In this document: positions 8,064 to 15,957 of the stretch, piece by piece
Position numbering within the stretch: position 1 is the stretch's first letter
Layout of the letters: each line of letters opens with the position of its first letter
Assembly (NCBI GenBank): GCA_017648525.1
Contig: JAGCIP010000051.1
Location: 1 to 18,676 of the forward strand
Origin: Clostridia bacterium
GTDB taxonomy: Bacteria; Bacillota; Clostridia; Christensenellales; Borkfalkiaceae
DNA length: 18,676 nt
Direction: 5' to 3'
The notes under the pieces: generated by a model
The model's database searches: none
Told to the model about the DNA's origin: nothing
Seen by the model: only the letters and a program-made list of their open reading frames with translations
Made by a program: the position numbers and the translations under genes

Positions 8064-8906
8064 ATGTTCAAAATTGTTGACAAAAAAGTGCTTAACCCTA
8101 CGGTTACTAGAATTGACGTTTATGCACCATTTGTTGCTAAAAAGGCACAAGCGGGGCAATTCGTGATTTTAAGGGCTACTGAAGACGGGGAGAGAATTCC
8201 GCTTACCGTTGCAGACTATGACAGAGAAAAGGGAACTGTTGCCGTTATTTTTCAAATCGTCGGCGCAACTACTTATGCTCTCAACCAACTAAACGTTGGC
8301 GATTATATCGCAGACTTCGTTGGGCCTTTGGGCAACGCTACTCATACCGACGGACTTAAAAAAGTTGCGGTTGTTGGCGGTGGCGTTGGCTGTGCAATCG
8401 CATATCCAGTTGCTAAAAAGTTACACGAACAAGGTTGCGAAGTTCACTCAATCGTTGGTTTTAGATGCAAAGATTTAGTAATTTTAGAAGACGAGTTTAA
8501 GGCAGTTTCCGACAAATACGTTCTTATGAGCGACGACGGAACGGCTGGAACGAAAGGTCTTGTTACGGACGCTCTTAAACAACTTATAGAAAACGGTGAA
8601 AATTACGACGAAGTTATTGCAATAGGGCCGGTTATTATGATGAAGTTTATTTGTAAACTCACTAAAGAATACGGAGTAAAGACTATCGTAAGTATGAATC
8701 CAGTTATGATTGACGGAACGGGGATGTGTGGTGGTTGTCGTCTTACCGTTGGTGGAGAAACCAAGTTTGCTTGCGTAGACGGTCCTGAATTTGATGGACA
8801 CGAAGTTGATTTCGACGAAGCAATGAAACGTGGTGCAAGTTATAAAGAATGGGAAAGACACAAGTACGAAGAAACCTGCAACTTATTCAAAAAGGAGGTA
8901 AAATAA
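8064..8906 (+). CDS. nfnA: NfnA: ferredoxin-NADP+ oxidoreductase small subunit (FNR-like, [2Fe-2S])
   Basis: This 280-residue flavoprotein subunit belongs to the NADH-dependent reduced ferredoxin:NADP+ oxidoreductase (Nfn) family, also annotated as sulfide dehydrogenase subunit. The FAD-binding barrel carries GERIPLTVADYD (42-53). The NAD-binding half has VVGGGVGCAIAYP (103-115) and the AIGPVIMM region. The C-terminal MIDGTGMCGGCR plus FACVDGPEFDGHEVDF supplies Cys222, Cys225 and Cys237. Asp217 would complete the Asp/Cys3 ligation of the [2Fe-2S] cluster known in Nfn. I chose the ATG at 8064 because it follows AAAGGAGAG and begins MFKIVDKKVL, the normal family N-terminus. An in-frame TTG at 7956 would add 36 unrelated residues and falls in the promoter. 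nfnB starts one base after the stop. This subunit binds NADH in characterised complexes. Confidence 0.92.
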   Translation: MFKIVDKKVLNPTVTRIDVYAPFVAKKAQAGQFVILRATEDGERIPLTVADYDREKGTVAVIFQIVGATTYALNQLNVGDYIADFVGPLGNATHTDGLKKVAVVGGGVGCAIAYPVAKKLHEQGCEVHSIVGFRCKDLVILEDEFKAVSDKYVLMSDDGTAGTKGLVTDALKQLIENGENYDEVIAIGPVIMMKFICKLTKEYGVKTIVSMNPVMIDGTGMCGGCRLTVGGETKFACVDGPEFDGHEVDFDEAMKRGASYKEWERHKYEETCNLFKKEVK

Positions 8907-8907
8907 T

Positions 8908-10290
8908 ATGCCTAATATGTCATTAAAGAAAAACCCGATGCCTCATCAAGATGCAGACGTTAGAAATAAGAATTTTGAAGAAGTTGCTTTAGGTTATACG
9001 ATTGAACAAGCCGTTGACGAGGCTGAAAGATGTCTTAATTGTAAACATAAACCTTGCGTAAACGGTTGTCCCGTTATGGTACATATTCCCGAATTTATTG
9101 CAAAGGTTAAAGAAAAAGATTTTGAAGGCGCATATCAAATTATCGCTGAATCTTCTTCACTTCCCGCAGTTTGCGGTAGAGTTTGCCCGCAAGAATCTCA
9201 ATGCGAAAAATATTGTGTTCGTGCAATAAAGGGTGAACCCGTTGGTATCGGTAGATTAGAAAGGTTCGTTGCCGATTATCACAACGCTAACTGCAAAGAA
9301 AAACCCGTTAAACCCGAAAGCAACGGTAAAAAAGTAGCCGTTATCGGCTCTGGTCCTTCTGGACTTACTTGTGCGGGCGATTTGGCTAAAAAAGGATACG
9401 AAGTTACCGTGTTTGAAGCCTTCCACTTGGCTGGTGGCGTTTTAGTTTACGGTATTCCTGAATTTAGACTTCCTAAAACCATAGTCCAAAAGGAAATCGA
9501 CACCCTTAAAGATTTGGGCGTTAAGATTGAAACGAATATGGTTATAGGAAAGGTTATTTCCATTGAAGAACTTATTAAAGAATACGACTTTAAGGCTGTT
9601 TTCGTGGGCTCTGGCGCAGGACTTCCCAAGTTTATGAATATACCTGGCGAAAACTTAATCGGCGTATATTCAGCAAATGAATTCTTAACTAGAATTAACT
9701 TAATGAAGGCGTATAAAGAAGACGCAAGCACTCCTATTATCCATGGCAAGAAAGTTGTAGTGGTTGGCGGTGGCAACGTTGCAATGGACGCTGCAAGATG
9801 CGCAAAACGTTTGGGTGGCGACGTTCATATTGTTTATAGAAGAACTTTGGACGAACTTCCCGCAAGAAAAGAAGAAGTTGAACACGCTATGGAAGAAGGT
9901 ATTATTTTCGACCTATTAACTAATCCCGTTGGTATTAAAGGAAATGAAAACGGTTGGGTTAACGCAGTTACGTGCATCAAGATGGAACTTGGCGAGCCTG
10001 ATGCGTCTGGTAGACGTCGTCCCGTTGAAATCAATGGTAGTGAATTTGATATCGACGCAGACGTAGTTATAATGGCGCTTGGAACTTCTCCCAACCCGCT
10101 TATTAAAGCGACTACCGAGGGTTTGGAAGTTAATAAGCACGGCGGTATTATTACCGACGAGAACGGTGCAACTTCGGTACAAGCAGTTTATGCTGGTGGC
10201 GACGCTGTTACTGGTGCAGCAACCGTAATTTTAGCAATGGGAGCGGGAAAAACCGCTGCTAAAGCAATAGACGAATATTTAAATAAGTAA
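8908..10290 (+). CDS. nfnB: NfnB: NADPH-binding flavoprotein large subunit (GltA-like)
   Basis: This is the partner of NfnA. In known Nfn complexes it carries the bifurcating FAD and two [4Fe-4S] clusters and reduces NADP+. Cysteines 42, 45, 50 and 54 (CLNCKHKPCVNGC) and 89, 93, 99 and 103 (CGRVCPQESQCEKYC) are positioned for those clusters. FAD is bound by VIGSGPSG (145-152), NADPH by VVGGGNVAMDAAR (285-297), and the C-terminal FAD contact is AGGDAVTGAATV (429-440). The 460-residue length is typical. Automatic annotation often calls this family glutamate synthase small subunit. No large GOGAT subunit is nearby and the gene is directly coupled to nfnA (AAAGGAGG inside the end of nfnA, one-base gap), so Nfn is the better call. 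A 74-base gap with a hairpin separates it from hydC. Confidence 0.92.
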   Translation: MPNMSLKKNPMPHQDADVRNKNFEEVALGYTIEQAVDEAERCLNCKHKPCVNGCPVMVHIPEFIAKVKEKDFEGAYQIIAESSSLPAVCGRVCPQESQCEKYCVRAIKGEPVGIGRLERFVADYHNANCKEKPVKPESNGKKVAVIGSGPSGLTCAGDLAKKGYEVTVFEAFHLAGGVLVYGIPEFRLPKTIVQKEIDTLKDLGVKIETNMVIGKVISIEELIKEYDFKAVFVGSGAGLPKFMNIPGENLIGVYSANEFLTRINLMKAYKEDASTPIIHGKKVVVVGGGNVAMDAARCAKRLGGDVHIVYRRTLDELPARKEEVEHAMEEGIIFDLLTNPVGIKGNENGWVNAVTCIKMELGEPDASGRRRPVEINGSEFDIDADVVIMALGTSPNPLIKATTEGLEVNKHGGIITDENGATSVQAVYAGGDAVTGAATVILAMGAGKTAAKAIDEYLNK

Positions 10291-10296
10291 TAACGT

Positions 10297-10329
10297 TTTA
10301 CCGTCCGTCAAGTTTTGGCGAACGGTAAA
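10297..10329 (+). other. Stable hairpin between nfnB and hydC
   Basis: TTTACCGT (10297-10304) pairs with ACGGTAAA (10322-10329). After one mismatch, CGTCA (10306-10310) pairs with TGGCG (10316-10320) around a 5-base loop. There is no T-run after it, so it is unlikely to stop transcription completely. An mRNA processing or stabilising element, or partial attenuation, is possible. A weak promoter-like pair (TTGGCG 10315, TATACA 10338, 17-base spacer) overlaps its 3' arm. Confidence 0.55.
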
Positions 10330-10364
10330 CTTATCATTATACAACATTAAGGAGACATTGATAT

Positions 10365-10838
10365 ATGTTTGATTACAGCGTATTAGACCGTGCAATTGAA
10401 AAATTTGGTAACGAAGAAAAATCGCTTATCGCAGTTTTACAAGAAGCACAGGAAAATTACAGATACTTACCCAAAGAAATTTTCCCGTACTTAGCGGAAA
10501 AATTAAACGTTAGCGAAGCTAAAATCTTTGGAGTTGCAACCTTTTATGAAAACTTTTCCTTAGAACAAAAGGGAAAATACGTTATAAAAGTTTGTGACGG
10601 AACTGCTTGTCACGTTCGCCACTCGGTGCCTATATTAGAGGCGCTTAGAAAGGAACTCGGTCTTTCAGAAGAAAAGAAAACTACCGACGACCTTATGTTT
10701 ACGGTGGAAACGGTTGCTTGTTTAGGCGCTTGTTCTTCTGCACCGGCAATTACCTTAAACAACGAAATTTATCCGACTATGACTCCCGAATCGGCAGTAG
10801 CGTTAGTAAAATCTATCATTGAAAAGGAGGGTAAATAA
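10365..10838 (+). CDS. hydC: HydC: NuoE-like [2Fe-2S] subunit of trimeric [FeFe] hydrogenase
   Basis: This 157-residue thioredoxin-like ferredoxin is the NuoE/HndA/HydC type, the small electron-transfer subunit of NAD(P)-linked [FeFe] hydrogenases. An N-terminal helical part includes YLPKEIFPYLAEKLNVS and FGVATFYENFS. The [2Fe-2S] domain follows, with Cys77 and Cys82 (CDGTAC) and Cys119 and Cys123 (CLGAC). Length and cysteine spacing are standard. The ATG has AAGGAGA nine bases upstream. Its stop overlaps the hydB start by one base (TAATG), and hydB has its own AAAGGAGGG within this gene. With hydB and hydA downstream, the subunit set equals that of the bifurcating hydrogenase of Thermotoga maritima (HydABC) and of the NADP-reducing Hnd enzyme. 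Confidence 0.95.
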   Translation: MFDYSVLDRAIEKFGNEEKSLIAVLQEAQENYRYLPKEIFPYLAEKLNVSEAKIFGVATFYENFSLEQKGKYVIKVCDGTACHVRHSVPILEALRKELGLSEEKKTTDDLMFTVETVACLGACSSAPAITLNNEIYPTMTPESAVALVKSIIEKEGK

Positions 10839-12712
10839 TGCTTAAGTCTAAAGAAGAATTACAAGCATTACGCAGTCAAGTTAAAGAAGCGTTTGATGCA
10901 GAAAGCAAAAGAATTATAGTTTGCGCAGGCGCAGGCTGTGTTTCTAAAGGTGCACTCAAAATTTACGACAAGTTTGCGGAAATTATGAAAGAAAAGGGGG
11001 TTAAGTTCTCTCTTGAATTACAAAAAGAACCGCACTCTGACGGCGTTAGATTAAAAGAAAGTGGCTGTCACGGTTTCTGTGAAATAGGACCGTTAGTAAG
11101 AATTGAACCGCAAGGTTGGTTATACGTTAAGGTTAAGGTTGAAGACTGTGAAGAAATCATAAGTGAAACCATTATCGGCGGAAAGTGCGTTGATAGATTA
11201 GCGTATACTCAAGACGGTCAAATTTATAGAGAACAAAAGGAAATTCCTTTCTATAAAAAGCAAACTAGATTAATTTTAGATAATTGCGATAAAATTGACG
11301 CAACTTCTATCGAAGAATATCTTGCAACGGGTGGATATACCGCGCTTGAAAAAGTTCTTTTTGATATGGATGCTGAAAGCGTTATAAACGAAATTAGCGA
11401 ATCTGGACTTCGTGGTCGTGGCGGTGGTGGATTCCCCGCAGGCAGAAAGTGGAGCCAAGTTGCTAGACAAAACAACTTTCCCAAATACGTTGTTTGTAAC
11501 GGTGACGAAGGTGACCCCGGTGCGTTTATGGATAGGTCGGTTATGGAAGACGACCCACATCGTTTGCTTGAAGGTATGATTATCGCTGGTATTGCTTGCG
11601 GTGCTAACGACGGTTATATTTACGTTCGTGCGGAATATCCAAAGGCTGTTGCAAGACTTGAACTTGCAATAAAGCAAGCAACTGAACTTGGACTACTCGG
11701 CGACAATATTTTAGGCTCTGGTTTCAATTTCAATATGCATATAAACCGTGGTGCAGGTGCGTTCGTTTGTGGTGAAGGCTCTGCTCTTACCGCATCAATC
11801 GAAGGTAAACGTGGTATGCCCAGAACTAAACCGCCTCGTACGGTTGAACACGGTTTATTTGATAAACCTACCGTACTTAACAACGTTGAAACTTATGCAA
11901 ACGTTTCAACCATCATCAATAACGGCTCTGAATGGTTTAAGAAAATCGGTACTGAAAACTCAACGGGTACTAAAACCTTTGCTTTAACTGGTAATATTCA
12001 AAACGCAGGCCTTATCGAAGTTCCTATGGGAACTACGCTCCGTGAAGTTATTTTCGATATCGGTGGCGGTGTTCGTGACGGTGGGGAATTCAAGGCTGTT
12101 CAAATCGGTGGTCCATCTGGTGGATGCCTTACAGAAGAACATTTTGATTTACCGTTAGACTTTGATTCGCTCTCTAAGGTTGGCGCAATTATCGGTTCTG
12201 GTGGTCTTGTTGTTATGGACAAGAAAACTTGTATGGTAGAAGTTGCAAGATTCTTTATGGACTTTACTCAAAAGGAAAGTTGCGGTAAGTGCGTTCCTTG
12301 TAGAGAAGGTACAAAGCGTATGCTTGAAATCCTTAACCGTATCGTAGATGGAAAGGGTGAAGACGGAGATATCGAACTTCTTAAAGAACTTGGCGAAGCA
12401 ATTTCTAAAACTGCGCTTTGTGGTTTAGGTAAAACCGCAGCAGGTCCCGTGCTTTCAACCATTAAGTATTTTGAAGACGAATATAGAGCGCATATTTACG
12501 ACAAGAAATGTCCCGCTGGTGCTTGCCAAAAATTAAAGACTATTAGCATTGACCCTGAAATTTGTAAAGGTTGCTCAAAGTGCGCAAGAAATTGCCCCGT
12601 TGGTGCTATTAAGGGCGAAATTAAAAAACCGTTCGTAATTGACCAAAAACTTTGTATTAAGTGCGGTGCTTGTTTGTCTAGTTGTCCGTTTAAGGCTATA
12701 AAGGAGAATTAA
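10838..12712 (+). CDS. hydB: HydB: NuoF-like NADH/FMN subunit of trimeric [FeFe] hydrogenase
   Basis: This is the FMN and NAD(H)-binding subunit, 624 residues. An N-terminal thioredoxin-like [2Fe-2S] domain has Cys29, Cys34, Cys77 and Cys81. The NuoF core follows: the FMN loop GRGGGGFPAGRKW (193-205), NGDEGDPGAFMDR (221-233) and CGEGSALTASIEGKRG (311-326). An SLBB-like region is at about 380-430. The [4Fe-4S] site is SCGKCVPCREG with Cys482, Cys485 and Cys488, plus Cys528. The C-terminus adds a two-cluster ferredoxin domain (Cys576, 579, 582, 586 and Cys606, 609, 612, 616), as in bifurcating HydB. This domain order is diagnostic for the trimeric hydrogenase or related NADH-dependent enzymes. 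The cofactor preference (NADH or NADPH) cannot be read safely; NADH is usual. hydA starts two bases after the stop. Confidence 0.96.
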   Translation: MLKSKEELQALRSQVKEAFDAESKRIIVCAGAGCVSKGALKIYDKFAEIMKEKGVKFSLELQKEPHSDGVRLKESGCHGFCEIGPLVRIEPQGWLYVKVKVEDCEEIISETIIGGKCVDRLAYTQDGQIYREQKEIPFYKKQTRLILDNCDKIDATSIEEYLATGGYTALEKVLFDMDAESVINEISESGLRGRGGGGFPAGRKWSQVARQNNFPKYVVCNGDEGDPGAFMDRSVMEDDPHRLLEGMIIAGIACGANDGYIYVRAEYPKAVARLELAIKQATELGLLGDNILGSGFNFNMHINRGAGAFVCGEGSALTASIEGKRGMPRTKPPRTVEHGLFDKPTVLNNVETYANVSTIINNGSEWFKKIGTENSTGTKTFALTGNIQNAGLIEVPMGTTLREVIFDIGGGVRDGGEFKAVQIGGPSGGCLTEEHFDLPLDFDSLSKVGAIIGSGGLVVMDKKTCMVEVARFFMDFTQKESCGKCVPCREGTKRMLEILNRIVDGKGEDGDIELLKELGEAISKTALCGLGKTAAGPVLSTIKYFEDEYRAHIYDKKCPAGACQKLKTISIDPEICKGCSKCARNCPVGAIKGEIKKPFVIDQKLCIKCGACLSSCPFKAIKEN

Positions 12713-12714
12713 TT

Positions 12715-14433
12715 ATGAGTGAATATATGATTATTGACGGTATAAAAGCCGAAATAAACGGTGAAAAGAACGTATTAGAACTTGCTAGAAAAGTTGGTAT
12801 AGAAATTCCCGCTTTCTGTTATGACCCCGACCTTTCAATTTACGGCGCATGCAGAATGTGTATGTTTGAAGATGAACGTGGTAGACTTGACGCTGCTTGT
12901 TCAACTATTCCAAAGGCTGGTATGGTTATTAAAACTAATACTGCAAAACTCCGTAAATATAGAAAGATGATACTTGAACTTTTACTTGCAAACCATTGTA
13001 GAGATTGCACGACCTGTCATATGAGTGGTAAATGTAAACTCCAAGAATTTGCTTACAAGTTCAACATTGAAAACGTGCGTTTCCCCAACAATTCTTGTTC
13101 TCTTTCTTCCGACCAATCTTCTTACAGTATCGTAAGAACGCCAAGCAAATGTATTCTTTGCGGTAAGTGCGTAAGAATGTGTAACGAAATTCAATCAGTT
13201 GGCGCAATCGACTACGCTTTCCGTGGCTCAAAAATGAAAATCTCAACTGCGTTTGACGGTGATATTGCTAATTCACCTTGCGTTGGTTGTGGTCAATGTG
13301 CTGCAGTATGCCCGACGGGTGCTATCACTATTCGTGATGATGCCGACCTTGTTTGGAAAGCAATCGGTAACCCCGAAATAGAAGTTTCCGTTCAAGTTGC
13401 TCCGGCTGTTAGAGTTGGTCTTGGCGAAGAGTTTGGCTTTAAGGAAGGCGAAAACGTTATGGGTAAACTCATAACCGCTCTTCGTGAAATGGGATTTGAT
13501 AAGGTTTACGATACTAATATCGGTGCAGACCTTACCATTGTGGAAGAATCTAACGAACTTATCCATAGAATTACAAAGGGTGGAAAACTCCCGATGTTTA
13601 CTTCTTGCTGTCCCGCTTGGATAAGATTTGCAGAAGATAAATATCCCGAACTATTAGATAATATTTCTACCTGCCGTTCGCCTATGCAAATGCTTGCATC
13701 AACCATTAAGGCAACCTATACGGGTGAAAAGAAGCATATTCACGTTGCAATAATGCCTTGTTCTGCTAAAAAGGACGAAGCACGTCGTGATAAGTTTAAG
13801 GATAAGGACGGAAATCCGTTAGTTGATTACGTTCTTTCTACTCAAGACGTTGTTCGTATGATTCGTGAACACGGTATTCACTTTGCGCAACTTGAAGAAA
13901 GTCTTCCTGACGTTCCGTTTAAGGAATATACGGGTGCAAGCGTAATTTTCGGTGCGTCTGGTGGTGTTATGGAAGCGGCTTTAAGAACTGCCGTTGAAAC
14001 CATTACCGGTGAAAAACTTGGCGACGTTGAGTTTAAGGAAGTTCGTGGTATGGAAGGCGTTAAAGAGGCTGAATACGACGTTAAAGGCTTAAAAGTTAAA
14101 GTTGCAGTTGTTAGCGGACTTAAAAACGCATCTATTATCTGCGATAAGGTTAAGGCAGGAGAGGCTGATTATCAGTTTATAGAAATTATGAGTTGTCCTG
14201 GCGGTTGCGTAAACGGTGGTGGACAACCGTTCGTTGATGCATTTACTCGTTCGGCTGTTGATTACAAGGGTTTGCGTGCAAGTGGTCTTTATAATACTGA
14301 TGCAGATATGAGTAGCAGAAAGAGCCACGAAAATTCTGCCGTTATGGAACTTTACAACAACTTCTTTGGTGAAATAGGCGGACATAAGGCTCACGAATTA
14401 TTACACACTCATTACGAGCCAAAAAAGAAATAA
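12715..14433 (+). CDS. hydA: HydA: catalytic subunit of [FeFe] hydrogenase
   Basis: This is the H2-producing or H2-oxidising subunit, 572 residues, close in size to Clostridium pasteurianum CpI. Accessory clusters in order are an N-terminal [2Fe-2S] (Cys35, 46, 49, 62), the His-ligated [4Fe-4S] (His94, Cys98, 101, 107), and two [4Fe-4S] clusters (Cys146, 149, 152, 156 and Cys189, 192, 195, 199). The H-cluster motifs are intact: TSCCPAW (296-302), MPCSAKKDE (347-355) and EIMSCPGGCVNGGGQP (490-505), giving ligands Cys299, 349, 494 and 498. The proton path known from CpI also appears intact: Cys298, Glu278, Glu281, Ser318 and Arg285. It lacks the extra C-terminal [2Fe-2S] domain of Thermotoga HydA. 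GGAGAA precedes the ATG. The maturases HydE, HydF and HydG are not in this window. Confidence 0.97.
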   Translation: MSEYMIIDGIKAEINGEKNVLELARKVGIEIPAFCYDPDLSIYGACRMCMFEDERGRLDAACSTIPKAGMVIKTNTAKLRKYRKMILELLLANHCRDCTTCHMSGKCKLQEFAYKFNIENVRFPNNSCSLSSDQSSYSIVRTPSKCILCGKCVRMCNEIQSVGAIDYAFRGSKMKISTAFDGDIANSPCVGCGQCAAVCPTGAITIRDDADLVWKAIGNPEIEVSVQVAPAVRVGLGEEFGFKEGENVMGKLITALREMGFDKVYDTNIGADLTIVEESNELIHRITKGGKLPMFTSCCPAWIRFAEDKYPELLDNISTCRSPMQMLASTIKATYTGEKKHIHVAIMPCSAKKDEARRDKFKDKDGNPLVDYVLSTQDVVRMIREHGIHFAQLEESLPDVPFKEYTGASVIFGASGGVMEAALRTAVETITGEKLGDVEFKEVRGMEGVKEAEYDVKGLKVKVAVVSGLKNASIICDKVKAGEADYQFIEIMSCPGGCVNGGGQPFVDAFTRSAVDYKGLRASGLYNTDADMSSRKSHENSAVMELYNNFFGEIGGHKAHELLHTHYEPKKK

Positions 14434-14450
14434 TTTTTGCGAATAAAGGG

Positions 14451-14480
14451 AAAAAGCGTTGCTAAATAGCAACGCTTTTT
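14451..14480. terminator. Bidirectional terminator between hydA and trmO
   Basis: AAAAAGCGTTGC (14451-14462) and GCAACGCTTTTT (14469-14480) form a 12-bp perfect stem with the loop TAAATA. Both arms end in A/T runs, so it would act on the plus strand after hydA and on the minus strand after trmO, whose stop lies four bases away. Confidence 0.92.
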
Positions 14481-14483
14481 TAC

Positions 14484-15167
14484 TTAAATTTTTTCTATTT
14501 TAGTAACCGTTAAAGTTTTATCTTTTACCGTAAATTTTACGTTATAATCTGCAAAATGCATTCCGTAAACCTTTCCGTCGTCTTGATAAGAGGGACGTGG
14601 GTCGTCTTGCAAGCATTGTTTCAATGCTAAAAGTTGTGTTTCTGAAAAATACTCGCTTACGTTTTCGGGTAGGTTTAGGTCCAACTTGTAATCTGCTTGT
14701 TCGTCCGCATAACCGCCGATAGCGTCGTTATGGCAATCGGTAAACGGGAGATAAGGTTTAATATCGTAAACGGGTGTGCCGTCAAGCAAGTCCGCTCCCG
14801 CAACGGTTATAGAGATAATTCCGCTTTGCGATTGATTAAGGGAAACAAATTTTACCGAAGAAAGTCCTAAATTATTAGGGCGAAAAGGACTTCGGCTTGC
14901 AAACACGCCAACCTTTCTATTTCCGCCAAGCCTTGGCGGACGAACGAGTGGGCAAAACCCGTCCTTATGTGCTTTTGAAAAATCAAAAATAATCCATAGG
15001 TGAGAGAACGATTGTATTTCTCTAAAAGCGTTTATATCGCTAAATTCTTTTTTAAAAACGATTTGAGATAAATTATCTGGCGCTCTTCCGCTTTGGCGGG
15101 GAATACCAAATTTTTCCTTAAAATCACTCTTAACGTAAGCAATAGGTGTTATTAGTCGTTCATTCAT
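14484..15167 (-). CDS. trmO: tRNA (N6-threonylcarbamoyladenosine-37-N6)-methyltransferase
   Basis: TrmO (TsaA/YaeB family) methylates t6A at position 37 of certain tRNAs with S-adenosylmethionine. The 227-residue protein shows the family blocks: TPIAYVKSDF at the start, FGIPRQSG (20-27), FSHLWIIFDF (54-63), and RPPRLGGNRKVGVFASRSPF (76-95) running on into RPNNLGLSSV (96-105). DLLDGTPVYDIKPYLPFTD (126-144) and the C-terminal DPRPSYQDD with MHFADYNVKF complete it. E. coli TrmO is of similar length (235). The start ATG overlaps the stop of the upstream kinase-like gene (ATGA), suggesting translational coupling; AAAGGCG lies upstream. It ends just before the shared terminator with hydA. Confidence 0.93.
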   Translation of the reverse strand: MNERLITPIAYVKSDFKEKFGIPRQSGRAPDNLSQIVFKKEFSDINAFREIQSFSHLWIIFDFSKAHKDGFCPLVRPPRLGGNRKVGVFASRSPFRPNNLGLSSVKFVSLNQSQSGIISITVAGADLLDGTPVYDIKPYLPFTDCHNDAIGGYADEQADYKLDLNLPENVSEYFSETQLLALKQCLQDDPRPSYQDDGKVYGMHFADYNVKFTVKDKTLTVTKIEKI

Positions 15168-15796
15168 GAGTTTTCGCCTTTATTTTCGCTCCAACGCTTT
15201 GCCATATCACTAACAGAGATTGCAAGTTGATTTAAGTCCCAATCAGTAGTGTTTACGATTAAGTGATAAGAGTGCCTATTCCCCCAAGTTCCATCTGCAA
15301 TGATTGCACGTGTGCGCTCTCTATTTTTATCCACGTTCTTTATTTTTTGCATAAAATCTTTATCGGTAAAATTAAGTTCAACGCCTTCTGCACGTGCCTT
15401 GCAACGTGCTATTTTAGATGGCATATCTGCGCATACGAAGATATTAAAAGGGTTAAACTTTCTTAACAATACGTCTGCATTTCTACCAACTATAACGAAA
15501 TTTTTGCTTGATTTTGCTATTTCTTCTATAACTTTTCGTTGTTCTTGTAAAAGTTCAACATGCGGAGTTTGCATAATGATAGGAGTTGCAAACGAGTGAG
15601 CATAGGTTAGTGGTATGGTATGCCAGATATGATTTGTGAGCGCATGTTCAACGTAGTTTTCGTCTAAATCGTGCCTTTCTGCAATTGTTGCAATAATTTC
15701 TCTATCATAATAATCATAGTCAAGGATTTCGGCAATTTGCCTGCCTAATTCTCTACCGCCACTACCAAATTCTCTACTTATAGTTATAATGTTCAT
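15164..15796 (-). CDS. Cytidylate-kinase-like family protein (AAK6/Cytidylate_kin2)
   Basis: This 210-residue P-loop protein is of the type annotated as cytidylate-kinase-like in Clostridia. The start MNIITISREFGSGGRELG contains the family's variant P-loop (GSGGRELG, 11-18), in which the usual GK(S/T) lysine is replaced by Arg15. VIVGRNADVLL (101-111) and DKNRERTRAIIADGTWG (156-172) followed by HSYHLIVNT (175-183) are typical later blocks. The true substrate of this family is not established, and I would not assume CMP kinase. It is the first gene of a two-gene operon with trmO (4-base overlap). The ribosome binding site is unusual: a run of five G (GGGGGC) six bases from the ATG, without a classic AGGAG. 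A good promoter lies upstream. Confidence 0.82.
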   Translation of the reverse strand: MNIITISREFGSGGRELGRQIAEILDYDYYDREIIATIAERHDLDENYVEHALTNHIWHTIPLTYAHSFATPIIMQTPHVELLQEQRKVIEEIAKSSKNFVIVGRNADVLLRKFNPFNIFVCADMPSKIARCKARAEGVELNFTDKDFMQKIKNVDKNRERTRAIIADGTWGNRHSYHLIVNTTDWDLNQLAISVSDMAKRWSENKGENS

Positions 15797-15827
15797 ATAT
15801 AGCCCCCAAGATAAAAGCGTTTTTTAT

Positions 15828-15856
15828 ATTATACTACCAAAATCTAACAAAATCAA
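15828..15856 (-). promoter_or_regulatory. Promoter of the kinase-like/trmO operon
   Basis: Read on the minus strand, TTGATT (15856-15851), a 17-base spacer and a perfect TATAAT (15833-15828) lie about 32 bases upstream of the kinase-like start codon. The spacing and the perfect -10 make this a convincing sigma-A promoter. Confidence 0.75.
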
Positions 15857-15910
15857 TACCTTTTAATAAATTTGAATTTTACCAAAACCTATTAACGAAA
15901 AGAAAAATAA

Positions 15911-15937
15911 AAAACTCGACCAAAACTGCCGAGTTTT
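15911..15937 (-). terminator. Terminator of the DUF4364/TSCPD operon
   Basis: On the minus strand, AAAACTCG and CGAGTTTT form an 8-bp stem around an 11-base loop, followed by TTATTTTTC. It lies 20 bases past the stop of the TSCPD gene. The rest of the gap 15797-15957 holds only the kinase-like promoter and A/T-rich sequence. Confidence 0.85.
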
Positions 15938-15957
15938 AATTGATTATCTTATGTTAA

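Noticed and set aside
8908..10290. Glutamate synthase small subunit, forming GS-GOGAT with the upstream glutamine synthetase
   Set aside because: No large glutamate synthase subunit is present, a terminator separates it from the glutamine synthetase, and it is coupled to nfnA.
10315..10343. Internal promoter for hydCBA (TTGGCG-17-TATACA)
   Set aside because: Each box matches only four of six positions and the -35 overlaps the hairpin. It is mentioned with the hairpin but not called.
13273..13566. Antisense reading frames across hydA and other long genes
   Set aside because: These are frame shadows of clearly coding plus-strand genes, with no start signals or recognisable domains.
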